39,369 bases of DNA, from the NCBI GenBank assembly GCA_964448285.1, contig CAYUWG010000032.1, positions 1 to 39,369 of the forward strand, in the 5' to 3' direction. Each line of letters opens with the position of its first letter. Within the stretch, counting starts at the first letter, position 1. This DNA comes from CAYUWG01 sp964448285. Its GTDB lineage: Bacteria > Bacteroidota > Ignavibacteria > SZUA-365. Position numbers and translations under genes: made by a program. Under the pieces are notes generated by a model. That model saw nothing but the letters and a program-made list of their open reading frames with translations. It had not been told where the DNA came from and did no database searches. Shown one piece after another: positions 33,510 to 39,369 of the stretch.

Positions 33510-34112
33510 ATGGTGAATACGATTCATGGAGTACGATTGTCACACGATAAATCCTATACTTTCCATATAGCATTCTTGTCCATGTGGTTCATCATGGTTG
33601 CGGCATCAGTGCATACATCCTATGCACAGGGTTCAAGCGGTGTAAAGTCTGCATCGCTTGAATCCGGTGATGATGCGCCATCTATCGCATTATCCGATTT
33701 CAACAGAAACCGGTTCGTTCTTTCCGAAGTCGTTCGTGATAAGACCGTGCTGCTCTGGTTCACGAACTTGTGTTCGGGATGTCGTTCGCGAATTCCGGAC
33801 GTACAGAAACTCCATGAGATGTTCGAAAAGGATGATGTTGAAATCGTCGCGGTGAGCGAATTGGGCAAGGATCGGAAAACCGTTGAGGATGTGATCAAGA
33901 GCATGAACATCACGTTTCGTTTTCTTTACGACCCTGACGGGAAAGCAACCAAACGCTTCAGCGGGAAATACATCGAGGGCACCTGTCCCTTGAAAAACCT
34001 CTATGTCATCGAGCGTGGCGGGAAGATCGTCCTTGCAAGCCATCTTGCCCGCATCGACATCGAGGAACTGATTGAAATTCTCGATACATCGAAAGTTGGA
34101 AAGCATGAATAA
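33510..34112 (+). CDS. exported thioredoxin-like (TlpA/AhpC-type) protein
   Basis: About 200 residues from ATG 33510; ATG 33468 in the same frame is an alternative. A signal region (FHIAFLSMWFIMVAASVHTS) precedes a thioredoxin fold. It has 'GDDAPSIALSDFNRNRFVLS', the redox pair CSGC in 'LLWFTNLCSGCRSRIPDVQ', 'VAVSELGKDRKTVEDVI' and 'FRFLYDPDGKATKRFSG'. Later 'EGTCPLKNLYVIERGGKIV' is the cis-Pro region and following strand. It is probably a periplasmic thiol oxidoreductase or a peroxiredoxin-like thiol protein. It is the last gene before the suspected island. Confidence 0.82.
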   Translation: MVNTIHGVRLSHDKSYTFHIAFLSMWFIMVAASVHTSYAQGSSGVKSASLESGDDAPSIALSDFNRNRFVLSEVVRDKTVLLWFTNLCSGCRSRIPDVQKLHEMFEKDDVEIVAVSELGKDRKTVEDVIKSMNITFRFLYDPDGKATKRFSGKYIEGTCPLKNLYVIERGGKIVLASHLARIDIEELIEILDTSKVGKHE

Positions 34113-34187
34113 GGAGTGTGGCTTTCGGACTGCCGGATGCTTCGTATGCGTTCGGTGATTCCATAAATCGCAAAGTCAAGACCATAT

Positions 34188-34229
34188 ACTACTCACTCCT
34201 CCACAACGAATCCTTCAAGCAGCGCCTCC
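34188..34229. repeat. direct repeat, left copy of the helicase 3' end
   Basis: 39 of 42 positions match 37481-37522, with 26 consecutive identities. Read on the minus strand it encodes 'EALLEGFVVEE' and a stop, as at the end of the helicase gene. Confidence 0.85.
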
Positions 34230-34360
34230 ACCTTTTGGAAGTTCCTTAAGGTATCGAGATAGTCGCGCGTGCGACGTGCAAAGTCTCGCACAAGGCTTTG
34301 ATAGTACACAATCCATCTGCTGACGTTCTTGCTTTCTTGTGCCTTGCAGTCTCTGTACGT
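34193..34360 (-). pseudogene. 55-codon open remnant ending like the helicase
   Basis: On the minus strand an open frame without a clear start runs from an upstream stop at 34361-34363 to the stop at 34193. Its first part ('WIVYYQSLVRDFARRTRDYL') is unlike the helicase; only the final 11 residues before the stop are shared. It could be the broken 3' part of another gene joined to a duplicated helicase end. Confidence 0.3.
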
Positions 34361-34798
34361 TCATCACTTACGCTACTATGAATCTGCTTTAACGCATCTT
34401 TGGAGGTGGTACTTTGAGATGCGGACGATTCAACGCTCAATTAAGAGTTGTGTGGTAGTCGACGATATAACACTGTAACTTCTTCTCGTAGCTAACCGTT
34501 TGCAGAATTTTATCCGCTGCCCCAATAAGAGCGCCTCAATTAGAACCAGGTCTCCGCAGTTAAAAGAATGAAGCCATTGCAGTCGCCGGAGATAGTTTAA
34601 TATTAAGTCATATACATAATATTCTACTCAACGTATGCTTGAAGAAGTAAACGGATGGTATATTTCAGCCTAACGCGCCCTCGGATCAAATGCAGTCCGC
34701 CATCTGCTTTCCTGCTGCTTTCATTTATTCTTTTCTTTTAACAGACTTTCTACTTTCCTTAACATTATTGATTTCACTAACGTTTCTGGATTTTTCTA
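34230..34798. other. AT-rich region without recognised genes
   Basis: Apart from the 55-codon remnant, I see no gene with conserved residues here. The frames are short and biased by AT-rich sequence; one on the plus strand around 34690-34935 is hydrophobic by composition and overlaps the HEPN gene antisense. No hairpin with a T-tract follows the HEPN stop. Confidence 0.5.
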
Positions 34799-35416
34799 TT
34801 ACACAAACTTTTTACTCGCCTTTTCCTTTATGTCACTGCAAAGGTTTATACAATCGCCAACATATTTCTTCGCATCCTCTGGTGATAGTACTGTGTTTAT
34901 TTTCTGTTTGTGAGCATACGCGCCTCTCTCTTTAGCCAACTGTTTTAATGAATTCAGCAACAACGCATCATCCGTTATATCGATTGCCACAGGGATCATC
35001 AGCTTTCTTATGTATTTTATAGAGATTCCATTGTTTTCGTATATATCTTTCGAGAGTTTCTCTTTTGCATCTTTAAACGCTCCCTTCAAATAGTCGAAAA
35101 CTCTCTTCTCGCGAGAATTCTCATCTGCGCTGATATTAATTTGCGAACCATATGTGCAAAGCAAAGTCGCTAATGTATCTGTATATCTGCGTTTAAACAA
35201 CCAATCGTCTATGCTCCTTTTCATCACTCTCATTGAAACAGTCTCAAGGTATTCCTCAATAGCAGCATGAGATAAGATGCAATACGCCTTAACTAATTGT
35301 TCGTACTCAGATGGTTTGGTTGAGGGGTCTGCCGGTATGAACTTAGCTATAAATTGACTTTCAAGATTTGCTAAGTGTCTCTTGAGCCCAGAATATAGTT
35401 TATCAAACTCGTTCAT
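34799..35416 (-). CDS. HEPN-domain protein, probable RNase effector
   Basis: 205 residues, all-helical, from ATG 35416. The N-terminal half has 'SHAAIEEYLETVSMRVMKR' (about residues 49-67), typical of helix one of RiboL-PSP-HEPN or MAE-type HEPN proteins. Near the end comes 'LAKERGAYAHKQ', giving the R-x4-H active-site motif (R164 to H169) that defines catalytic HEPN ribonucleases. An acidic patch 'DITDDALL' precedes it. There are no membrane segments. It starts 35 bases after the DUF262 stop on the same strand, so it is probably the second gene of a two-gene operon. HEPN proteins in this setting usually cut RNA in toxin-antitoxin or abortive-infection systems; here that role is inferred. Confidence 0.8.
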   Translation of the reverse strand: MNEFDKLYSGLKRHLANLESQFIAKFIPADPSTKPSEYEQLVKAYCILSHAAIEEYLETVSMRVMKRSIDDWLFKRRYTDTLATLLCTYGSQINISADENSREKRVFDYLKGAFKDAKEKLSKDIYENNGISIKYIRKLMIPVAIDITDDALLLNSLKQLAKERGAYAHKQKINTVLSPEDAKKYVGDCINLCSDIKEKASKKFV

Positions 35417-35451
35417 ACATTCCGATACTGCCTAACTGCGAGCATTCCTTT

Positions 35452-36615
35452 TTAGAGCGTAATCGGGATTTCTTTAATATGCTTTCTGAAGACTTGATTA
35501 ATCATAGAACGATATTCTCTGTATCTGCTCTGATATCTGTCTAAATTGCTAGTAGCGATTTCTATCGATTCTCTAAATTCGGAATTGTTTGTGCATAAAT
35601 CCTTAAAAGCATTTTTGAATTTTTCTTTGTTCGGTTCGACTACCTGTTTTGTCAAATGCATAAAATAGAATGCTTCAACCTCAAACAGTGCTTTGTTAAA
35701 GCTGCTTTCCCATTTCCCATTGATTACTTTTCTCCCAACCTTACCAGTCCCAAGGGCTTGTTCTAGTAACTTGACTGAGTTGTTAAATCGCCAATATGTC
35801 TTTTCGACTCTAGACTTATATTGATCCCATTCTTTAGTAATCCTTCTCATTGAAGAATCCAAGAAGTTCTTGAGGTTGCCTTTATACTCCTTGCCGAACA
35901 AAGTAAAAGCGATAAATCGCAATATGATCTCAACATCTTTGAGCCTTGCGTCTGGCTCTTCAAGCCCTAAGATACTATGCACTGGTTGAAGTTTATTCGT
36001 AATCTGCATAAGGTAATCTGCGAAAGCTCCTTTATTAAGTACTTGGCGGAGTTCTTGACTGCTAAGTGGGACTGATCCAGTATTCAAACGATAAAAGATA
36101 TCGTATAAAATATCGTCAGAAGAGAAATTTGAGATTATCGTACATCTTATATCAGCGTTGAGAAAAGCTCTTAATTCGTTGCCAAAAGAAGGATCAGCTT
36201 TCATCGTGTTATAGTCGATGCCATTTAAGTCTTCTCTAACGGCCAGCTTACTCAACTTAGGCTTTCCCCAGTACTGAAAGTTCTCATGATTCATGAAGCC
36301 AGCGATAGCTAACAGCCGCTGCTTTCCATCGATTACGATGAATGAGCGCTTGATCATAGGATCTTCTGCGAGAACAATTTCCGGAACAGGTATGCCTACT
36401 ATCAATGATTCTATTAATCTGCTTCGCTTATCATCTTTCCAGGCATTTCTCCTTTGAAACTTTGGATTGAGATCAATATTCTTCTGCTCAATCTGGTTTA
36501 CTATAGTTTCTATGGTCCAATCTCGAGAGTAAACTACAAGAGAACTTAAACCAGTGGGATGAATACTCTCTAAGATATCGTCGTTCCATGTCTCTTCATT
36601 AATGTAGTTTGTCAT
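35452..36615 (-). CDS. DUF262 (ParB/Srx-fold, GmrSD-like) protein
   Basis: 387 residues from ATG 36615. Residues ~32-105 match the DUF262 core: 'SRDWTIETIVNQIEQKNIDL' and 'FQRRNAWKDDKRSRLIESLI', then 'GIPVPEIVLAED' and the signature D96-G-K-Q-R100 in 'FIVIDGKQRLLAIAGF'. The usual motif is DGQQR, so one Gln is Lys. 'IFYRLNTGSVPLSSQELRQ' is the next conserved block. The C-terminal ~170 residues are helical and not recognisable; they lack the HNH motif of GmrD-type DUF1524 nucleases. DUF262 proteins couple nucleotide hydrolysis or modified-DNA sensing to a nuclease (GmrSD, BrxU, SspE). Here the nuclease role may fall to the HEPN neighbour. Confidence 0.88.
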   Translation of the reverse strand: MTNYINEETWNDDILESIHPTGLSSLVVYSRDWTIETIVNQIEQKNIDLNPKFQRRNAWKDDKRSRLIESLIVGIPVPEIVLAEDPMIKRSFIVIDGKQRLLAIAGFMNHENFQYWGKPKLSKLAVREDLNGIDYNTMKADPSFGNELRAFLNADIRCTIISNFSSDDILYDIFYRLNTGSVPLSSQELRQVLNKGAFADYLMQITNKLQPVHSILGLEEPDARLKDVEIILRFIAFTLFGKEYKGNLKNFLDSSMRRITKEWDQYKSRVEKTYWRFNNSVKLLEQALGTGKVGRKVINGKWESSFNKALFEVEAFYFMHLTKQVVEPNKEKFKNAFKDLCTNNSEFRESIEIATSNLDRYQSRYREYRSMINQVFRKHIKEIPITL

Positions 36616-36650
36616 GATTTTCCGTTAAGTAGTGTTGATCTCGAAGTCTA

Positions 36651-36682
36651 AGATACTATCCGAACTTAAGCTTTTATGTCAA
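36651..36682 (-). promoter_or_regulatory. sigma70-like promoter of the DUF262-HEPN operon
   Basis: On the minus strand TTGACA (36677-36682) is followed after 16 bases by GATAGT (36655-36660), overlapping a TATCTTAG box at 36649-36656. The DUF262 ATG lies about 36-40 bases downstream. A perfect TTGACA box is unlike the other promoters in the window, in keeping with foreign origin. Confidence 0.4.
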
Positions 36683-36791
36683 AGTCTCGATTAGAAAACG
36701 GATATGGCATCCGCACTTTTCTATCGTGTCGAATAGGAATGCGGAAACCTTTGACAGGATGCCCACCTCGTGAAGACCGCTTTTCAACTGC

Positions 36792-37355
36792 TCACTCGAA
36801 TGCTTTTTGGAGTATAAATTCAGCGATGGAGACCTTCCTCACGCATCGTCGGGTTTTTCCATCGGTTTTCCTGTTAACGGTTCCGTTCATCCCTGTAAAT
36901 CGAAATGATTCTGTAGATCCCCTATCGCGCCACACAATCGAGGTCTGCTGGCAGTAGCCTTTAGCTTGTGCACCAAGCCAATGCTCGTACGGTTCTGTCT
37001 TGATAGTCACGAAATGCGTCCATTCGGCTATGCCATCCTCTGACGTGAGCAGAAACTCGCCGCACAGCATGTACCTTGTGGTACCGTTCGGTGCGACTAA
37101 GTACCCAATGTGTACCAGGCGGAAGCGGGAGGGATACGGTGATCGGTGTTTGTTGAAGTCGCTAACGGCAGTTGTCACAAGGAACTCGACAGGAGTATCT
37201 GTTGATATCGCCTGCGGCTTGGACTTATCGACAGTGCCAAGGCCTGCGCTGCTGCACCCAACGAGAACTGCGAATGCGAGGAACGTCGTGAGATGCTTTA
37301 TGCTGTTTCCTTTCGAACCTTGAACTGTGGGCAATATCTTGACCGCTTCGAACAT
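36792..37355 (-). CDS. predicted lipoprotein of unknown function
   Basis: 187 residues from ATG 37355; an in-frame GTG lies at 37364. A promoter-like pair ends 14 bases before this ATG, which supports the start even though it gives a long N-region before the lipobox. The signal core is 'HLTTFLAFAVLVGC', with the cysteine at residue 34. The mature part has 'PVEFLVTTAVSDFNKH', 'GTTRYMLCGEFLLTSEDG' and 'CQQTSIVWRDRG', with no known domain. It is less AT-rich than the DUF262 and HEPN genes. It lies between the helicase end and the DUF262 gene on the same strand, separated from DUF262 by 176 bases. Confidence 0.7.
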   Translation of the reverse strand: MFEAVKILPTVQGSKGNSIKHLTTFLAFAVLVGCSSAGLGTVDKSKPQAISTDTPVEFLVTTAVSDFNKHRSPYPSRFRLVHIGYLVAPNGTTRYMLCGEFLLTSEDGIAEWTHFVTIKTEPYEHWLGAQAKGYCQQTSIVWRDRGSTESFRFTGMNGTVNRKTDGKTRRCVRKVSIAEFILQKAFE

Positions 37356-37368
37356 CTGATACACGGGG

Positions 37369-37400
37369 CAATGATAGCCAAGTCAAGACATGTAAGTCAA
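37369..37400 (-). promoter_or_regulatory. Bacteroidota-type promoter of the lipoprotein gene
   Basis: On the minus strand TTG (37398-37400), a 21-base spacer and TATCATTG (37369-37376) fit the window's promoter pattern. The TTGACTT around the upstream box is repeated 14 bases further on. Confidence 0.4.
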
Positions 37401-37480
37401 GTACGTTTCAAGAGAAATCGTGAAGCGAACTCTCTCCGTCCCATCGCATCACCGCAGCATCGTTGTCGTGAGTCGGTATC

Positions 37481-37522
37481 ACTACTCACTCCTCCACAAC
37501 GAATCCCTCAAGCAATGCCTCC
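37481..37522. repeat. direct repeat, right copy (true helicase 3' end)
   Basis: This copy contains the stop (37486-37488) and last 11 codons of the intact helicase gene plus 5 bases beyond it. It matches 34188-34229 at 39 of 42 positions. Confidence 0.85.
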
Positions 37523-39369
37523 GGAATCCCGTCTAAGAAGCGCGAGGGTTTGCTGAGGATAACGCCCGTTGACCGATCGTAGATGTTCGTCGGGCATGTG
37601 AGGTAGAGCCGCTGTTTAGCGCGTGTGCACGCAACGTAGAACAGACGCCGCTCTTCTTCCATCGACTCGAACGTTTCCGCAGCGGCAGTTACGGGAAAGC
37701 GTCCATCGACAAGGTACATGACGAAGACGGTGTTCCACTCCAAGCCCTTCGCGGAGTGCACCGTGGAGAGCGTAAGCCGCTCGTCTTCGTTCCCGTCAGG
37801 GATCAGTCCTTCGACGCTTTCATTCGGCGGTTCGAGCGCCATATCCGTCAGCATCGTCGAAAGCGAACGATAGCGCTCGGCGATGGACTGGAACATCTCG
37901 AGGTCCTTCGTGCGCTTAGGATAATCATCGTAATGGAGTTTGAGTATGGGCAGGTAATACGCGAGAAGCCGCTCCACCTTGTCGCCCACGCTCATGCCCT
38001 CGGACACGATACTTCTCAACATCCCGATCAATTCATCCACACCTTCGCCCCGCACGAGTTGCTTGATTCGGTCTGCTGCGGCAGCGCTCAGTGGATTCAG
38101 GCCACGAAGGATCTCGTCGGTAATCCGCTCCGCTGAGGTCGTGCCGATCCCTTCCACTAAAAGCAGGATGCGCGTCCATGAGATGATGTCCTTCGGATTT
38201 TCGATCACGCGAAGATGCGCGAGCACGTCCTTGATGTGCGCCGTTTCCATGAGCTTCAAGCCGCCATATTTCACGTAGGGAATGTTGTGCTTCGCAAGCT
38301 CGATTTCGAGATCGAAAGAATGATAGCCCGCACGGAAAAGCACGGCTATTTCACCCAACGGTACTCCCTCTTCGCGCAATTCCAGAATCGTCTGAGCGAT
38401 GAAGCGCGACTGCGTGTTCTCGCCCTCGACCATCACTAACGCCGGAGATTCACCGCCGCCGCGCCGTGTGAAGAGATGCTTCTCATACTTCTCCGCCGAT
38501 TGCAGGATGATTTCGTTCGTGAGATCGAGTATCGGTTGCGTGCTGCGGAAGTTTTCTTCCAACGTGATGATCTCACATTCGGGAAATGCCTTCGGGAAAT
38601 CCATGATGTTGCGGAAGTTCGCCCCGCGAAATGAGTAGATGCTCTGCGAATCGTCGCCGACCACCATGACGTTTTCGTGCTCGCCGCCGAGTTGCATTAC
38701 GATCCGCGCCTGCAATGCGTTCGTGTCCTGATACTCATCCACCATCACATAGCGATACTGCTGCGAAAGCTTCGCGCGAATGTCCGGATGGCGTTCCATC
38801 AATTGCACGAGATTGACGAGCAGGTCGTCATAGTCCATCGTGTTGTTTTTCTTTTTATACGACACATACGCCTGTGCCAGCACGATGATATCGTCGATGT
38901 TCTCTGCGAACTGTGGAAAGTCGCGCGCGATGATGGTATCCAACGGCGTCACGGTGTTGACCGACATGCTGTACATCTTCCAGAGCGTCTGCTTCTTCGG
39001 GAAGCGTTTCTTCTTTTCCGCGAAACCGAGTCGCGTGCGCAGAACATTCACGACGTCTTCCGCGTCGCCCTGATCGAGGATCGTGAAGTTGGAGTCGTAG
39101 CCAAGCTCATGAGCATGTTTTCTCAACGTCATGTTGGCAAAGGAATGAAACGTCCCGCCGGAGACGTGCTCCGTTCGTTCATCGAGGAGGATAGCCGCGC
39201 GCCTCAGCATTTCTCGTGCGGCTTTACGCGTGAATGTGAGCAGCAAAATGCTCTGCGGACGTACGCCCAGTTCGATCAACCGCGCCACACGGTAGGTGAG
39301 CGTTCTCGTCTTCCCGGTTCCGGCGCCTGCGATCACGAGCATCGGTCCTTCGGTTTTCGCGACGGCTTG
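37486..39369 (-). CDS. UvrD/PcrA-like superfamily 1 DNA helicase, 5' end cut by window
   Basis: The frame is open to the right edge. The visible N-terminus reads 'QAVAKTEGPMLVIAGAGTGK', which is the Q-motif end and Walker A of UvrD-like helicases, so only a short N-terminal piece is missing. Further motifs are 'LLLTFTRKAAREML' (Ia), 'VMVDEYQDTN' (II), 'VVGDDSQSIYSFRGA' (III), 'EENFRST' (IV), 'STVHSAKGLEWNTVFV' (V) and 'RRLFYVACTRAKQRLYL' (VI). About 627 residues are visible. Such 3'-5' helicases act in repair and replication restart. The gene ends in the direct repeat and appears complete at its 3' end. Confidence 0.95.
   Translation of the reverse strand, partial: QAVAKTEGPMLVIAGAGTGKTRTLTYRVARLIELGVRPQSILLLTFTRKAAREMLRRAAILLDERTEHVSGGTFHSFANMTLRKHAHELGYDSNFTILDQGDAEDVVNVLRTRLGFAEKKKRFPKKQTLWKMYSMSVNTVTPLDTIIARDFPQFAENIDDIIVLAQAYVSYKKKNNTMDYDDLLVNLVQLMERHPDIRAKLSQQYRYVMVDEYQDTNALQARIVMQLGGEHENVMVVGDDSQSIYSFRGANFRNIMDFPKAFPECEIITLEENFRSTQPILDLTNEIILQSAEKYEKHLFTRRGGGESPALVMVEGENTQSRFIAQTILELREEGVPLGEIAVLFRAGYHSFDLEIELAKHNIPYVKYGGLKLMETAHIKDVLAHLRVIENPKDIISWTRILLLVEGIGTTSAERITDEILRGLNPLSAAAADRIKQLVRGEGVDELIGMLRSIVSEGMSVGDKVERLLAYYLPILKLHYDDYPKRTKDLEMFQSIAERYRSLSTMLTDMALEPPNESVEGLIPDGNEDERLTLSTVHSAKGLEWNTVFVMYLVDGRFPVTAAAETFESMEEERRLFYVACTRAKQRLYLTCPTNIYDRSTGVILSKPSRFLDGIPEALLEGFVVEE

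Larger units (their letters stand above)
34188..37522. mobile_element. candidate genomic island at the 3' end of the UvrD-type helicase gene
   Basis: The segment is bounded by direct repeats of the helicase gene's last codons (34188-34229 and 37481-37522). It is visibly AT-rich in its middle: one 60-base line at 35641 has about 32% GC, against about 52% for a gyrA line at 25141. It holds a DUF262 gene, a HEPN gene, a lipoprotein gene and several hundred bases without recognisable genes. No integrase or transposase is present, so the element would be a decayed or trans-mobilised island. The boundaries are inferred only from the repeat. Confidence 0.45.

Noticed and set aside
34246..34440. Minus-strand frame of 64 codons in the island's left part
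   Set aside because: There is no ribosome site or recognisable domain, and it overlaps the helicase-end remnant in another frame.
34690..34935. Plus-strand hydrophobic small frame
   Set aside because: It overlaps the HEPN gene end antisense; its hydrophobic residues follow from the AT-rich, T-rich sequence and no ribosome site precedes it.
1..39369. CRISPR array, tRNA or rRNA gene
   Set aside because: I looked for regularly spaced direct repeats and for T-loop-like GGTTCGAATCC blocks in the intergenic regions and saw none; GTTCGA-like words occur only inside coding sequence.

Overview
The window looks like chromosomal DNA of roughly balanced GC from a member of the Bacteroidota/Chlorobiota (FCB) group, possibly an Ignavibacteria- or Kapabacteria-like lineage. 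Two secreted proteins end in a type IX secretion sorting domain of the 'YPNP/WPNPF' type. Several intergenic regions carry a TTG-N19-21-TAnnTTYG promoter resembling the Bacteroidota -33/-7 elements. Some of these promoters sit so close to the ATG that the mRNAs should be leaderless. The lineage is inferred from these features; no rRNA or tRNA gene is visible.

Layout. 1-3525 (minus): a secreted glycoside-hydrolase-like protein cut by the window edge, and an FG-GAP repeat protein exported by type IX secretion. 3845-8299: convergent glycogen branching (glgB) and debranching (GH13) enzymes, a small glycogen locus. 8373-12265 (plus): a methyltransferase, a secreted M6-like metallopeptidase, an agmatinase and a small membrane protein, tightly packed or overlapping. 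21097-12271 (minus): a long probable operon yggS-divIVA-pnp-DUF2905-ileS-DksA-like-lspA-rluD. Its divIVA-ileS-DksA-like-lspA-rluD core has the same order as the Bacillus ylm/divIVA/ileS/ylyA/lspA/ylyB cluster. 21634-26744: a PfkB-type kinase, aat, a tyrosine-recombinase-fold protein lacking its nucleophile, and gyrA. 26999-34112 (plus): small exported proteins, a TPR protein with a polyproline linker followed by a clear intrinsic terminator, methylmalonyl-CoA epimerase, uvrC, another TPR protein, an FKBP lipoprotein and a thioredoxin-like protein.

34188-37522 is the accessory part. A visibly AT-rich segment carries a DUF262 (ParB/Srx-like, DGKQR motif) gene followed by a HEPN-family gene with an intact R-x4-H motif, plus an orphan lipoprotein gene. 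The segment is flanked by direct repeats of the last ~12 codons and stop of the neighbouring UvrD-type helicase gene (39 of 42 positions identical, 26 of them consecutive). I read this as a small island inserted at the uvrD 3' end, carrying a candidate two-gene anti-phage or abortive-infection module (DUF262 sensor/NTPase plus HEPN RNase).

Other points of interest are a DksA/TraR zinc-finger protein fused to a histone-H1-like Lys/Ala/Pro tail with two AT-hooks, an IleRS whose HIGH signature reads GIHH, and the recombinase-like protein without catalytic tyrosine. All calls come from reading the sequence; no searches were run.
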